Position numbers and translations under genes: made by a program. Source: Halieaceae bacterium (GTDB lineage: Bacteria > Pseudomonadota > Gammaproteobacteria > Pseudomonadales > Halieaceae). Taken from it: DNA of 64,000 nucleotides. Of the stretch, positions 9,688 to 18,694 are shown in pieces (position 1 is the first letter of the stretch; each line of letters starts with the position of its first letter). The notes beneath the pieces were generated by a model. It saw nothing but the letters and a program-made list of their open reading frames with translations, did no database searches and had not been told where the DNA came from. The stretch covers positions 1-64,000 of the forward strand of contig JANQLM010000063.1 in assembly GCA_028280635.1 (NCBI GenBank), written 5' to 3'.

Positions 9688-9766
9688 GGCAATTTCCCGT
9701 GATAGTCTTGCGGTCATTATACTGACACACATTTACTGCTCGGGTACGAGCCGAGAGGTTGGGGTC

Positions 9767-10249
9767 TTGAAATCAGCTCTTCACTGGATCGCTTGCTGGC
9801 TGGTCGCTGCGCTTGTGGCTTACCTTGTCGCCAGCACCCTGGCTACCCAGGTCATTCTCGCCAACGTGGCGGCCCTCGGCCCCGAGGTGGACTTCGCTGT
9901 TCGTCTGCAGGCCACGGGGCATGACCTACTGGGGCTCGCCGTCAGCTACCTGCCCCTGATTGCGCTTGGCTTCCTGCTGGGTTTGCCGATTGCCGCCGGC
10001 CTGGGCAAGTGGTTACCCGCCCAGCGGCTGTGGCTGTACGTTTCGGCAGGGGCCGTGGCGATCATAGCCATTCACCTGCTGATCAAGGCCGTGCTGGGAC
10101 TCAGTGGTATCGCAGCGACACGCGGCCTGCTGGGTCTGCTGTCCCAGGGACTGGCCGGCGCCTGCGGAGGTTACCTGTTTTATCGGCTGCGCCTGCACGG
10201 CCGGCCCACCAATAACACCATGGGCGCGGAGGCATCCAATGAACCATAA
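9767..10249 (+). CDS. Hypothetical inner-membrane protein
   Basis: Unrecognised membrane protein of about 160 residues. It has four hydrophobic segments: roughly residues 5-25, 48-72, 82-105 and 115-135, followed by a short polar tail. I placed the start at a TTG at 9767 because GAGAGG sits about ten bases ahead; an in-frame ATG upstream at 9686 would overlap the divergent dehydrogenase start. The last 11 bases overlap the M2 peptidase gene, which suggests the two are translated together. No catalytic motif is visible. It could assist the lipoprotein peptidase or be unrelated. Confidence 0.7.
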   Translation: MKSALHWIACWLVAALVAYLVASTLATQVILANVAALGPEVDFAVRLQATGHDLLGLAVSYLPLIALGFLLGLPIAAGLGKWLPAQRLWLYVSAGAVAIIAIHLLIKAVLGLSGIAATRGLLGLLSQGLAGACGGYLFYRLRLHGRPTNNTMGAEASNEP

Positions 10250-12050
10250 ACTGATCATCCTGGCCGCCCTGCTGACGGCCTGCTCGCCTGCGGAACCGCC
10301 CGCGCCCGCGGATGAGCTTTCCGGGCCTCCCACGGTTGCCGAGGCCAGGGCCTTTATGGACGCTGTGGATGCTGAGCGTACGGAACTGCGAGAAGTTGCC
10401 GCCCGCACCGGCTGGCTGGCGCAGACCCACATCACCGTCGATACCAAGCTGCTGGCCGGTGAGGCCGACAAACAATACGCACTGGCCACTGTGGACGCGG
10501 CGAGCCGGTCGACACGCTTCAGCGAGCTGGATCTTGAGCCGGAACTGCAGAGGCAGTTCGAGAGGCTGCGCCTGGTATCCGACCTGCCGCCGCCCAACGA
10601 CGAGGCCCTCGCCGGGGAAGCCTCGGAGCTGGATCAGGAGTTGCGCTCCATCTACGGCACGGGCACCTATTGCAAGGGTGACGCATGCCAGACTCTCGGT
10701 GATCTCAGCGATGTGATGGCGTATAGCCGGGACCCGGAGGAACTGAAGGACGCCTGGGCGGGCTGGCGCAGCGTATCCCCGCCGATGCGCCCGCTCTATA
10801 CCCGGCAGGTGGAACTCCTCAACCGGGGCGCCCAGGACCTGGGCTTCGATGATCTAAGCGACCTGTGGCGTTCCAACTACGATATGAGCCCCGCGGAGTT
10901 TTCCGCCGATATGGAGCGCCAGTGGGAACGGGTCAAACCGCTGTACAGCGCCTTGCAGTGCCATGTGCGAGCCAGTCTCACCGAGCAATATGGTGCCGAA
11001 GTGGTCGGTGACGATGGGAAGATTCCCGCTCACCTGCTGGGCAACATGTGGGCCCAGACCTGGAGCAATGTCTACGACCTGGTGGCCCCGGAAGAGGTTG
11101 TGGCCAGCTACGACATGAACCAGCTTATCGAGGAGAACTTCCCCGACGCTGAGTCCATGTTCAAAACCGGCGAGGCGTTTTTCGTGTCCCTGGGCCTCGA
11201 CGAGCTGCCGGAGACCTTCTGGGAGCGCTCCCAGTTCACCCGGCCACGGGATCGCCAGGTGGTCTGCCACGCCAGCGCCTGGGACATCGACACCAACCGC
11301 GATGTGCGCATCAAGATGTGCACCAAACGCAACGCCGAAGACTTCACCACCATTCACCATGAGCTGGGCCACAACTACTACCAGATGGCCTACGCGCACC
11401 AGCCCCAGCTATTCCGGGGCAGCGCCAACGACGGCTTTCACGAGGCCCTGGGCGACACCATCTCGCTGTCGATTACGCCGGCCTATCTGGTCCAACTCGG
11501 CCTGCTCGGAGAGGAGCCGCCGGCGGAGGAAGACCTGGCCTACCTGCTCAAGTTGGGCCTCGACAAAATTGCCTTCCTGCCCTTCGCGCTGATGGTCGAC
11601 AAGTGGCGCTGGCAGGTGTTCAGCGGTGAGCTGACAGAAGCGGATTACAATGCCGGCTGGTGGGCGCTGCGCGAGCAGTACCAGGGTGTATCGGCACCGG
11701 TGGCGCGCTCGGAAGCCGACTTCGACCCGGGCGCCAAGTACCACGTACCCGCCGGTACCCCCTACGCTCGCTACTTCCTGGCGCATATTCAGCAGTTCCA
11801 GTTCCACAAGGCGCTCTGCGATGCCATCGGCCACGACGGCCCGCTGACGCGCTGCACCATCTTCAACCAGCCCGAGGCCGGCGAACGCCTGCAACAGATG
11901 ATGGCGATGGGCGCCAGCGCCCCCTGGCAGGACGCCATGGAAGTCATGACCGGTCAGCGCGAGCTGGATGCCTCAGCGGTGGTGGATTATTTCGCCCCGC
12001 TCAAGACCTGGCTGGACGAACAGAACCAGGGCCGGCAGTGCGGGTGGTAG
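10239..12050 (+). CDS. Peptidase M2 family lipoprotein (ACE-like dipeptidyl carboxypeptidase)
   Basis: Zinc metallopeptidase related to angiotensin-converting enzyme, 603 residues, the usual length of a single ACE domain. Residues 1-15 form a lipoprotein signal with lipobox LTAC (Cys15 would be lipidated), so it is probably anchored in the outer membrane facing the periplasm. The zinc motif is HHELGHNYY (His374, Glu375, His378), and the third ligand Glu402 sits in GFHEALGD. Downstream is PGAKYHVPAGTPYARYF, a family-conserved segment. The start ATG at 10239 follows GGAGG and overlaps the upstream membrane-protein gene by 11 bases. Expected activity is release of C-terminal dipeptides from peptides. 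Confidence 0.93.
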   Translation: MNHKLIILAALLTACSPAEPPAPADELSGPPTVAEARAFMDAVDAERTELREVAARTGWLAQTHITVDTKLLAGEADKQYALATVDAASRSTRFSELDLEPELQRQFERLRLVSDLPPPNDEALAGEASELDQELRSIYGTGTYCKGDACQTLGDLSDVMAYSRDPEELKDAWAGWRSVSPPMRPLYTRQVELLNRGAQDLGFDDLSDLWRSNYDMSPAEFSADMERQWERVKPLYSALQCHVRASLTEQYGAEVVGDDGKIPAHLLGNMWAQTWSNVYDLVAPEEVVASYDMNQLIEENFPDAESMFKTGEAFFVSLGLDELPETFWERSQFTRPRDRQVVCHASAWDIDTNRDVRIKMCTKRNAEDFTTIHHELGHNYYQMAYAHQPQLFRGSANDGFHEALGDTISLSITPAYLVQLGLLGEEPPAEEDLAYLLKLGLDKIAFLPFALMVDKWRWQVFSGELTEADYNAGWWALREQYQGVSAPVARSEADFDPGAKYHVPAGTPYARYFLAHIQQFQFHKALCDAIGHDGPLTRCTIFNQPEAGERLQQMMAMGASAPWQDAMEVMTGQRELDASAVVDYFAPLKTWLDEQNQGRQCGW

Positions 12051-12064
12051 TAGATTATTGGGAA

Positions 12065-12087
12065 ATGGTGCCCGGGGGCGGAATCGA
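12065..12087. repeat. Duplicated 3' end of tRNA-Phe (att-like scar)
   Basis: These 23 bases are identical to 12154-12176, which cover the CCA end, acceptor stem and T-stem of the tRNA-Phe gene. The copy lies 89 bases further on, downstream of the tRNA in its transcription direction. A second short match (CACCGACAC at 12104-12112 against 12179-12187) follows after a 14-base insertion, so the copy may be a decayed longer tRNA fragment. Duplicated tRNA 3' ends are typical of integrase-mediated insertion sites; here only 66 bases remain between the copies and no integrase gene is present. Confidence 0.75.
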
Positions 12088-12154
12088 TCGCGAGCGGCTA
12101 GCTCACCGACACCTGCCGGTTTAGCAGCGGGGGAGAAAGTAAGCTATTAAAGGA

Positions 12155-12230
12155 TGGTGCCCGGGGGCGGAATCGAACCACCGACACGAGGATTTTCAAT
12201 CCACTGCTCTACCAACTGAGCTACCCGGGC
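12155..12230 (-). tRNA. tRNA-Phe (GAA anticodon)
   Basis: On the minus strand the 76 bases read as a full cloverleaf: acceptor stem GCCCGGG pairing with CCCGGGC, D-arm GCTC..GAGC, anticodon stem and loop with TTGAAAA (anticodon GAA), T-arm with GGTTCGATTCC, and an encoded CCA end. A TTTAATACGCGCC stretch upstream (about 12275-12290, minus strand) may be its -10 region. It stands alone rather than in a tRNA array. Confidence 0.97.
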
Positions 12231-12303
12231 GAGGTCTGCGTGGCCGGCCAGAGAGGGTGCCGGGCGCGAGAGGCGCGTATTAAACCCGCTGCGCCCCACT
12301 GAG

Positions 12304-12585
12304 TCAAGCGCCCGAATCCTCAGGCGGGACGTAGCCTTCAGCCCGGTCGAAGTCCTCCCCTGACAGGAATTTTTCCATCTGGCCGGTCAGGTACTTGCGG
12401 GACTCCGGGTCCATCATATTCAGGCCCTTTTCGTTGATCAGCATGGTCTGGTGACCCTGCCATTCCTCCCAGGCCTTTTTCGAGACATTGTCGAAAATGT
12501 CCTGGCCTTTGGGGCCGGGGTAGGGGGGTGCGGCGAGCCCTTCCAGCTCTTCCTGGTAGCGGCGGCAGAACACCGTTCGGCTCAT
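12304..12585 (-). CDS. yggX: Fe(2+)-trafficking / oxidative damage protection protein
   Basis: Small cytoplasmic protein of 93 residues that helps protect iron-sulfur clusters and is linked to iron trafficking. The family N-terminus [17 protein letters not shown] with Cys7 is present, followed by [20 protein letters not shown] and the C-terminal helix region [11 protein letters not shown]. The length matches E. coli YggX (91). It overlaps mutY by 4 bases (ATGA); the mutY-yggX pair is a well-known arrangement, fitting since MutY needs an intact 4Fe-4S cluster. Confidence 0.95.
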   Translation of the reverse strand: MSRTVFCRRYQEELEGLAAPPYPGPKGQDIFDNVSKKAWEEWQGHQTMLINEKGLNMMDPESRKYLTGQMEKFLSGEDFDRAEGYVPPEDSGA

Positions 12586-13637
12586 AATTCCTCCAACATC
12601 TTGATCAGGCGGGCGACCGGGGCCGCCAGGCCCACGGTTTCCGGTGCGGCCCAGTTATACCAGAGCTGCTGCCCGCTCTCCATGATGGCGCCGGGTGTGG
12701 CGTCCAGGTTCAGCCGCAGGGGCTGGATATCCAAGTGGTAGTGGCTGAAGGTATGGCGCAGGGGCGCCCAGCTCTCCGAGGCCGCCGGTGCCAGGCCGAA
12801 CTGGTCCAGGCAATAGTTGAGGGCGGCGCTCTCGTTGTCCACTTCCGGGAAGCTCCACAGTCCGCCCCATAGGCCCTCACTGGGGCGGCGGGTCAGCCAC
12901 ACGGCGTTGTCCGGCGAGCACACCAGCAGCATCGTGGTGGCCCGCACCGGCAGGGTTTTCCTGGGTTTTTTGCCCGGGTAGTCGGCCTGGGTGCCGGCGG
13001 CGTGGGCGTCGCAATCATCCACCAGCGGACAGAGTTCACAGGCGGGTTTGCTGCGGGTGCACAGGGTGGCGCCCAGGTCCATCATGGCCTGGGTATAGTC
13101 AGCGCAGCGGGTCTCGGGGGTGAAGCGCTCGGCTACCTGCCACAGCTTGTTGTGTACGGCCGTCTGACCCGGCCAGCCGGGAATCGCGGCGAAGCGGGCC
13201 AGTACCCGCTTCACGTTGCCATCCAGGATGGCAGCGGGCTCACCGAAGGCCATGCTGACGATGGCGCCGGCAGTGCTGCGGCCGATGCCTGGCAGGGCTT
13301 CCAGCGCATCCACGCTGGTGGGGAACTCGCCACCGTGTTCATCGACTACCACCCGGGCACACTTCAGCAGGTTGCGGGCCCGGGCATAGTAGCCGAGGCC
13401 GGTCCACAGGTGCAGCACCTCGTCTTCCTCGGCGGCGGCCAGCGCGGCCACGTCCGGAAAGCGCTCCATAAAACGCTCGAAATACGGGATGACCGTCTTC
13501 ACCTGGGTTTGCTGCAGCATCACCTCGCTCAGCCATACCCGGTAGGGGCTGCGCGGGTGTTGCCAGGGCAGGTCGTGGCGGCCGTGGCGGTCAAACCACT
13601 CAAGTACCTGGCGCTGGAATCGGTCGGCTGATATCAC
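12582..13637 (-). CDS. mutY: A/G-specific adenine glycosylase
   Basis: Base-excision repair glycosylase that removes adenine mispaired with 8-oxoguanine; 351 residues. Catalytic Glu38 sits in [10 protein letters not shown], the helix-hairpin-helix motif is [12 protein letters not shown] (about 115-126), and the catalytic Asp139 is in [12 protein letters not shown]. The four cluster cysteines are 193, 200, 203 and 209 (C-x6-C-x2-C-x5-C). The C-terminal Nudix-like domain that recognises 8-oxoG begins near 230 ([16 protein letters not shown]) and contains [15 protein letters not shown]. The gene is first of the mutY-yggX pair and diverges from hisB. Confidence 0.96.
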   Translation of the reverse strand: MISADRFQRQVLEWFDRHGRHDLPWQHPRSPYRVWLSEVMLQQTQVKTVIPYFERFMERFPDVAALAAAEEDEVLHLWTGLGYYARARNLLKCARVVVDEHGGEFPTSVDALEALPGIGRSTAGAIVSMAFGEPAAILDGNVKRVLARFAAIPGWPGQTAVHNKLWQVAERFTPETRCADYTQAMMDLGATLCTRSKPACELCPLVDDCDAHAAGTQADYPGKKPRKTLPVRATTMLLVCSPDNAVWLTRRPSEGLWGGLWSFPEVDNESAALNYCLDQFGLAPAASESWAPLRHTFSHYHLDIQPLRLNLDATPGAIMESGQQLWYNWAAPETVGLAAPVARLIKMLEEL

Positions 13638-13715
13638 GGTGAACCATCCTTGGGGGCTGGCTATTGTACGGCATCCCGTCTACAGAGCGCCGGTGTATTG
13701 ACCAGCGCTTTGGCC

Positions 13716-13721
13716 TATAAT
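13716..13721 (+). promoter_or_regulatory. Likely -10 box of the his operon
   Basis: A perfect TATAAT 55 bases before the hisB ATG, followed by GCGCGGCTCTTT. The TTGACC upstream is only 12 bases away, too close to act as the -35, so the -35 is poor. No attenuator-type His-codon leader was seen in the short leader. Confidence 0.45.
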
Positions 13722-13775
13722 GCGCGGCTCTTTCGAGCGGGGTGATGAACGCCCTTTTTGGACCCGGAGACGCAC

Positions 13776-14372
13776 ATGACCGACAGCCGCAGCGCCAGCG
13801 TGGAACGCAACACGCTGGAGACGCAAATCACCGTCGCGGTAAACCTCGACGGGAGCGGTGAGTGCCGGCTCGACACCGGTATTCCCTTCCTGGAGCACAT
13901 GCTGGACCAGGTGGCGCGTCATGGACTGATCGACCTCGACATCGTCGCCAAAGGCGACCTGCACATCGACGCCCACCACACGGTGGAAGACATCGGCATC
14001 ACCCTGGGCCAGGCTGTGGCGAAAGCCGTCGGTGACAAGAAGGGCATCAACCGCTATGGCCACGCCTACGTGCCGCTGGATGAGGCTCTGTCGCGGGTGG
14101 TGGTGGATTTCTCCGGTCGCCCGGGCCTGGAGTTCCATGTGGACTTCACCCGCGCCGCCGTGGGCGGCTTCGACGTGGACCTGTTCATCGAGTTCTTCCA
14201 GGGCTTTGTGAACCACGCCGCCGTAACCCTGCACATCGACAACCTGCGCGGCCACAACAGCCACCACCAGGCCGAGACGGTGTTCAAGGCTTTCGGCCGC
14301 GCCCTGCGCATGGCGCTGTCGGCGGACCCCCGCGCGGCGGGTACCACGCCGTCTACCAAGGGTGTGCTCTAA
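13776..14372 (+). CDS. hisB: Imidazoleglycerol-phosphate dehydratase
   Basis: Sixth step of histidine synthesis: dehydrates imidazole glycerol phosphate to imidazole acetol phosphate. Monofunctional form of 198 residues, lacking the phosphatase domain of E. coli HisB. Visible motifs are the two metal-binding repeats: [16 protein letters not shown] and [15 protein letters not shown] in the first half, and FINHAA-like [15 protein letters not shown] plus [19 protein letters not shown] in the second. ATG 13776 follows CGGAGA; a TTG 18 bases upstream is less likely. It leads the hisBHAF cluster, nine bases before hisH. Confidence 0.96.
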   Translation: MTDSRSASVERNTLETQITVAVNLDGSGECRLDTGIPFLEHMLDQVARHGLIDLDIVAKGDLHIDAHHTVEDIGITLGQAVAKAVGDKKGINRYGHAYVPLDEALSRVVVDFSGRPGLEFHVDFTRAAVGGFDVDLFIEFFQGFVNHAAVTLHIDNLRGHNSHHQAETVFKAFGRALRMALSADPRAAGTTPSTKGVL

Positions 14373-14381
14373 GGCAACGTT

Positions 14382-15035
14382 ATGACCGCAGGCACCGTCG
14401 CCGTCATCGACTACGGCATGGGCAACCTGCACTCCGTGGCCAGCGCCCTCAAACACGTGGGCGCGGAACGGGTGCTGGTCAGCCACGACCCCGCACAAAT
14501 TGGCGAAGCCGACCGGGTGATCTTCCCGGGGGTCGGTGCCATTCGCGATTGCATGGCGGAAATCCGTCGTCTCGAATGCGACAAGCTGCTGCTGGATGTA
14601 CTGGAATCCCGCCACATCCCGGTGCTGGGGATTTGCGTGGGCATGCAGTCACTGCTGACCCACAGCGAGGAGAATGGCGGCGTCGATTGCCTGGACCTGG
14701 TGCAAGGCGAGGTGCGCTATTTTGGCGATGACCACCGCGATGCCGACGGCGCGCGCCTCAAGGTGCCGCACATGGGCTGGAACCAGGTGCAGCAGACCCT
14801 CGACCACCCGCTGTGGCAGGGCATAGAGAACGGGTCGCGCTTCTACTTCGTACACAGTTACTACGCCGACTGCGCCGACCGCGCGCTGGTGGCCGGTCGC
14901 GGCGACTACGGGGTGGGCTTTGACGCCGCCATCGCTCGTGACAACCTGTTTGCCGTGCAGTTTCACCCGGAGAAGAGCTCCGACGCTGGCCTGGCCCTGC
15001 TGCACAACTTTCTCCACTGGAATGGACAAGCCTAG
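14382..15035 (+). CDS. hisH: Imidazole glycerol phosphate synthase, glutamine amidotransferase subunit
   Basis: Supplies ammonia from glutamine to HisF; 217 residues. Class I amidotransferase fold with nucleophile Cys85 in [12 protein letters not shown] and the catalytic His195-Pro-Glu197 in [11 protein letters not shown]. The N-terminal [14 protein letters not shown] and the oxyanion region IFPGVGAI are as in the family. It sits between hisB and hisA with gaps of nine and eight bases, so the four genes form one operon. Confidence 0.96.
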   Translation: MTAGTVAVIDYGMGNLHSVASALKHVGAERVLVSHDPAQIGEADRVIFPGVGAIRDCMAEIRRLECDKLLLDVLESRHIPVLGICVGMQSLLTHSEENGGVDCLDLVQGEVRYFGDDHRDADGARLKVPHMGWNQVQQTLDHPLWQGIENGSRFYFVHSYYADCADRALVAGRGDYGVGFDAAIARDNLFAVQFHPEKSSDAGLALLHNFLHWNGQA

Positions 15036-15043
15036 AGTTTCCT

Positions 15044-15781
15044 ATGCTGGTAATCCCCGCCATTGATCTCAAGGACGGCGCCTGTGTGCGGTTGCGCCAG
15101 GGCCTGATGGAAGACTCCACCGTGTTTTCCGATGACCCGCTGGCGATGGCCGCCCGCTGGGTGGAAGCCGGCGCGCGCCGTCTGCACCTGGTGGACCTCA
15201 ACGGTGCCTTCGAAGGGGAGCCGGTCAATGGCGAGCCGGTGGAGCGCATCGCCGCCGCCTACCCGGAGTTGCCGATCCAGATCGGCGGCGGCATTCGCAG
15301 CCTGGAGACCATCGAGCACTACGTTAACGCCGGCGTCAGCTTCGTTGTTCTCGGCACCAAGGCGGTCAAGGAGCCGGAGTTCGTGGCTGAGGCCTGTGCT
15401 GCTTTCCCCGGTAAGGTGATTGTCGGGCTGGACGCCAGGGCTGGGCTGGTGGCGACCGACGGCTGGGCCGAAGTGTCAGAAGTAAAAGCTACTGACCTTG
15501 CCAGGCGTTTTGAGGGTGACGGCGTCAGCGCCATCGTCTACACGGATATCGCCCGCGACGGCATGATGCAGGGGGTGAACGTGGAAGCCACGCTGGAGAT
15601 GGCCCGGGCAGCCAACATCCCGGTGATTGCCTCTGGCGGGATCACCAATCTGGAAGATATTCGTGCCCTGGCGGCAGTCAGCAGCGAGGGCATCGTTGGC
15701 GCCATTACGGGGCGGGCGATCTACGAAGGGACCCTCGACTTGCAGGAAGCGCAACGCCTCAGCGACGAGGTCGCTAGCTGA
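15044..15781 (+). CDS. hisA: ProFAR isomerase (phosphoribosylformimino-AICAR-P isomerase)
   Basis: Amadori isomerase of histidine synthesis, converting ProFAR to PRFAR; 245 residues, a beta/alpha barrel. The catalytic Asp8 lies in IPAIDLKDG and the second catalytic Asp in [14 protein letters not shown] (about residue 170). The phosphate-binding motifs QIGGGIRS and [12 protein letters not shown] are both present. The stop overlaps the hisF start by one base (TGATG), so the two are translationally coupled. Confidence 0.96.
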   Translation: MLVIPAIDLKDGACVRLRQGLMEDSTVFSDDPLAMAARWVEAGARRLHLVDLNGAFEGEPVNGEPVERIAAAYPELPIQIGGGIRSLETIEHYVNAGVSFVVLGTKAVKEPEFVAEACAAFPGKVIVGLDARAGLVATDGWAEVSEVKATDLARRFEGDGVSAIVYTDIARDGMMQGVNVEATLEMARAANIPVIASGGITNLEDIRALAAVSSEGIVGAITGRAIYEGTLDLQEAQRLSDEVAS

Positions 15782-16548
15782 TGGCTCTTGCCAAACGCAT
15801 CATCCCCTGCCTCGACGTAGACAACGGCCGTGTGGTGAAGGGCGTGAACTTCGTGGATATCCGCGATGCCGGTGACCCGGTCGAAATCTCCCGTCGCTAC
15901 AACGAGCAGGGCGCCGACGAAATTACCTTCCTGGACATCACCGCCACCCACGAGGGGCGGGACACCACCGTACACACGGTGGAGGCGATTGCCGCAGAGG
16001 TGTTTATCCCGCTCACCGTGGGCGGCGGCATCCGCAAGGTGGAAGATATTCGCGAGATGCTGAATGCCGGTGCCGACAAGGTCAGCATCAACTCCGCCGC
16101 CATCCGCGAGCCCGAGTTCGTCAAGCGCGCGGCGGAGCGTTTCGGCTCCCAGTGCATTGTGGTGGCTATCGACGCCAAGCGCGTCGAGGGCGACGAGCCG
16201 CGCTGGGAAATCTTCACCCACGGCGGCCGCAAGCCCACCGGTATCGACGCGGTGGAATGGGCGGTGCGCATGGCCGACTACGGCGCGGGGGAAATCCTGT
16301 TGACCAGCATGGACCGGGATGGCACCCGCGATGGCTTCGACCTGGCCGTGACCCGGGTCATCACGGACGCGGTCTCCATTCCGGTGATTGCCTCCGGGGG
16401 TGTCGGCAATCTGGAACACCTGGCGGAAGGTGTGCTGGAAGGCGGCGCCGATGCGGTGCTGGCCGCCAGCATCTTTCACTTCGGGGAGTACACGGTGCAG
16501 CAGGCCAAGGAGCATATGGCCAGCCGCGGCATCGAGATGCGCCTCTAG
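15781..16548 (+). CDS. hisF: Imidazole glycerol phosphate synthase, cyclase subunit
   Basis: Cyclase half of IGP synthase; uses HisH-derived ammonia to form imidazole glycerol phosphate and AICAR. 255 residues, barrel fold. Catalytic Asp12 in [15 protein letters not shown] and the second Asp in [15 protein letters not shown]; phosphate loops [11 protein letters not shown] and [12 protein letters not shown]. It is the last gene of hisBHAF. Its stop codon shares the bases CTAG (16545-16548) with the stop of the convergent yibQ-like gene. hisI and hisE are not in the window. Confidence 0.97.
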   Translation: MALAKRIIPCLDVDNGRVVKGVNFVDIRDAGDPVEISRRYNEQGADEITFLDITATHEGRDTTVHTVEAIAAEVFIPLTVGGGIRKVEDIREMLNAGADKVSINSAAIREPEFVKRAAERFGSQCIVVAIDAKRVEGDEPRWEIFTHGGRKPTGIDAVEWAVRMADYGAGEILLTSMDRDGTRDGFDLAVTRVITDAVSIPVIASGGVGNLEHLAEGVLEGGADAVLAASIFHFGEYTVQQAKEHMASRGIEMRL

Positions 16549-17306
16549 TCGGCGGCGACGGGCACCGCTTTCGGCTTCATCCGCGCTAGCTGCGGCGCCA
16601 GCACTTCAGACACCAGCTTGAGCTGGTAGCCCTGCCGCTCCAGCCGCGGCAACTGCCGCCGCAGGTAGGACAGGGTCTCGTCGTGAGGGTGGCCAATGGC
16701 GATCGCCATACCCTCCGCATCGGCAATGGCCAGGAATTCCTTGAACTTGAAGTGAATGGCGGCGGCGTCGATGTGGTTGTCGAGAAACACGTTGCGCGAC
16801 AGGCTGGGCACCCCGCGTTCCGCCGCCATATCCGCCGCCACGGTGCTGGCGGTGGTGCGGCTGTCCACGTAGTACAGACCGCGGCGCGACAGTTCTTCCA
16901 TCACCCAGCCCATGGGCTCGCGCCGGCTGGTGAGCAGGCTGCCCATATGGTTGTTCATGCCGCGCACGCCCGGTGTGCTGTTGAGGCTACGCACCAGGGT
17001 GCGGCGCAGCTCTTCCTCGCGCATGGCATCTGTCAGCGCGCCCTTGCCCAGCGGTTTGTGATGCAGGTTGCTCATGGGGGCGTGCAGCATGATTTCCTTG
17101 CCGGCCGCCATGCCCAGCCGCGCGATCGCCGCACCATTGGGGGTGTGCGGCAGAATCGCCAGGTTGACCTTGCCCGGTAGTGCCGCGGCCTTTTCCCCGG
17201 CATCGAGCTCATAGCCGAGATCGTCGATGATGACGACGAGCGTGGGGGGGTCGGCCCATGAGGTGCTGGCCAGGAACAGCAGTAAGCTTGTCAGTAGCCA
17301 CTTCAT
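16545..17306 (-). CDS. yibQ: Divergent polysaccharide deacetylase (YibQ family)
   Basis: Secreted NodB-fold family protein of 253 residues. Residues 1-17 form a signal peptide ([18 protein letters not shown]). The mature part opens with [13 protein letters not shown], with the metal-type Asp pair, followed by HAPMSN, the NHMGS motif near 125, YYVDSRTT and the closing [10 protein letters not shown]. The frame continues upstream to 17438, but only the ATG at 17306 starts the signal sequence. In Pseudomonas-type genomes this gene follows ctpA and envC; here it is separated from them by 3.7 kb of inserted genes. Its enzymatic role remains uncertain. Confidence 0.9.
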   Translation of the reverse strand: MKWLLTSLLLFLASTSWADPPTLVVIIDDLGYELDAGEKAAALPGKVNLAILPHTPNGAAIARLGMAAGKEIMLHAPMSNLHHKPLGKGALTDAMREEELRRTLVRSLNSTPGVRGMNNHMGSLLTSRREPMGWVMEELSRRGLYYVDSRTTASTVAADMAAERGVPSLSRNVFLDNHIDAAAIHFKFKEFLAIADAEGMAIAIGHPHDETLSYLRRQLPRLERQGYQLKLVSEVLAPQLARMKPKAVPVAAD

Positions 17307-17679
17307 GGCAAGAAGGGTAAGTGGGCCCGGGTCAGCGGTCAACGACCTGCATCTCATTCCCGGCAACAGCCGAAAACATCGCCTAGAGTACTCTGGGCCG
17401 GAAAACCTACAAAGAAACATTGAGACCGTTGGAGGCAAACTGCTGGTGACAGATGAAGCGCTAGTTTTTCGCCCTCACGTTATCAATATTCAAATAGCTG
17501 AGACGACTATCCCGCTCACCTCAATCGTCGATGTGGGCCTGGCTTGGACTAAATTCCTAAATCTGATTCCGTGGTTCCCAAATGCTATCGTCGTACCTAC
17601 GAACGAAGGTTTGCGATACAGATTCACCGTTAAAAATCGGACTGGTTGGCTTGGGCGTTTAAATGAAAAGATCGCTTAG
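17305..17679 (+). CDS. GRAM-domain-like hypothetical protein, possibly truncated
   Basis: Short open frame (about 124 residues from ATG 17305). The last 95 residues resemble bacterial GRAM/PH-like domains: VGGKLLVTDEALVFRPH, INIQ, an IPLTSIVDVG strand, then LRYRFTVKNRTGWL. The base composition is much lower in GC than neighbouring genes, with AT-rich codons. The N-terminal 30 residues are encoded antisense to the yibQ start region and do not look like protein, so the true start may lie further in at a non-ATG codon, or the gene has lost its 5' end in the event that brought it here. Function unknown. Confidence 0.5.
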   Translation: MARRVSGPGSAVNDLHLIPGNSRKHRLEYSGPENLQRNIETVGGKLLVTDEALVFRPHVINIQIAETTIPLTSIVDVGLAWTKFLNLIPWFPNAIVVPTNEGLRYRFTVKNRTGWLGRLNEKIA

Positions 17680-17834
17680 CGAATTCTGAGCCCCCGGTTT
17701 CCAGTAAAGTTTCCTGACGCTATCGAGCGCGCGTTTGAGCATCATCAACGAATTGAAGAATCTCACGCCAATACTCTGACTTGCGGTCTTGTTATGGATA
17801 AAATACTCGCCTCTCAACAAAGGCGGGTATACCG

Positions 17835-18635
17835 ATGAGAGCCAATCCCAATCAGCTCAAGGCGCATTTCAAGAGCAAACTGACGGAAAATGAAATCGAG
17901 GAACTCGGCGTAAACCTCGGCGCCGGGGCAGATCACTACCGAGCCTACGTAGGGCCGCCGTTTATGTACGATCTCAATGGCGGCATGCAGTTCCAGTTTC
18001 TGTTGGACCTCGGCATGCGGGAATACAGCCGTGTTCTGGAGGTGGGCTGCGGCAGCCTGCGCCTGGGACGGTTCCTCATGATGTTCCTGTTACCCGGTCG
18101 CTATTATGGCGTTGAGCCGAATACCAAAATCCTGGAAGAAGGTATCCACCACAATTTGGGTGCGCCTGCCGCTGAGAATCAATTGATTGCCCTCAAGCGC
18201 CCCACCTTTGCTGACAACAGTGATTTTGATTTCAGTTTTGTGCGGGAGCCCGTCGACTTCATCGTCGCTCAGTCAATCGCATCCCACACTGGAGTTAAGG
18301 AAACGCGTGAGCTGCTCGCCAACGTGGGGCGAGTGATGCACGAGGAATCGATTGCCATGGTGACGTATATACGCACGGTCAATCCAGAGACATGCAATGA
18401 CAAGGACGGGTGGTTCTACCCGGAGTGCGTGATGTACACCGACGCCCATATGCGTGAGCTTGCAAGATCATTGGGGCTTCTGGCGTATCGAACCAACTGG
18501 CCTATGCTGAACCGGCGACCGGAAGGATTGTTGACCACGCAAACTCCGCTGATCCTGACCAAGCGGCCCTGGCAGCCCACTATGGCGCAGCGCCTTGCAG
18601 GTATGACGTTCCAGCCGATCGATCGACTGGTTTAG
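17835..18635 (+). CDS. Class I SAM-dependent methyltransferase
   Basis: Soluble protein of 266 residues. The SAM-binding motif I is VLEVGCGSLRLGRFL at about residues 67-81, followed by the acidic YYGVEPNTKIL. The motif IV-like stretch is VDFIVAQSIASHTG, and the C-terminal half is typical of small-molecule methyltransferases. The substrate cannot be told. AGGCGG lies ahead of the ATG. It sits beside the GRAM-like gene in an accessory island interrupting the conserved his-ctpA order, with composition nearer to, but still below, the surroundings. Confidence 0.8.
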   Translation: MRANPNQLKAHFKSKLTENEIEELGVNLGAGADHYRAYVGPPFMYDLNGGMQFQFLLDLGMREYSRVLEVGCGSLRLGRFLMMFLLPGRYYGVEPNTKILEEGIHHNLGAPAAENQLIALKRPTFADNSDFDFSFVREPVDFIVAQSIASHTGVKETRELLANVGRVMHEESIAMVTYIRTVNPETCNDKDGWFYPECVMYTDAHMRELARSLGLLAYRTNWPMLNRRPEGLLTTQTPLILTKRPWQPTMAQRLAGMTFQPIDRLV

Positions 18636-18667
18636 GAGGCAGACCAGGGACCTCAGCGCTGCCTCCT
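18634..18667. terminator. Hairpin between convergent genes
   Basis: Nine-base perfect stem AGGAGGCAG / CTGCCTCCT with a 16-base loop. It starts in the methyltransferase stop codon and ends 28 bases before the prolyl oligopeptidase stop. There is no U-run, so it is at best a weak terminator or an RNA-stabilising stem. Confidence 0.35.
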
Positions 18668-18694
18668 GAGTTGCTCCAGCGACCAGTCGTCAGG

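Noticed and set aside
12065..12120. A second complete tRNA gene
   Set aside because: Only the 3' part of tRNA-Phe is present and the match breaks after 23 bases; no anticodon arm can be formed.
13699..13721. TTGACC...TATAAT as a complete his promoter
   Set aside because: The two boxes are only 12 bases apart, too short for sigma-70; only the -10 was kept.
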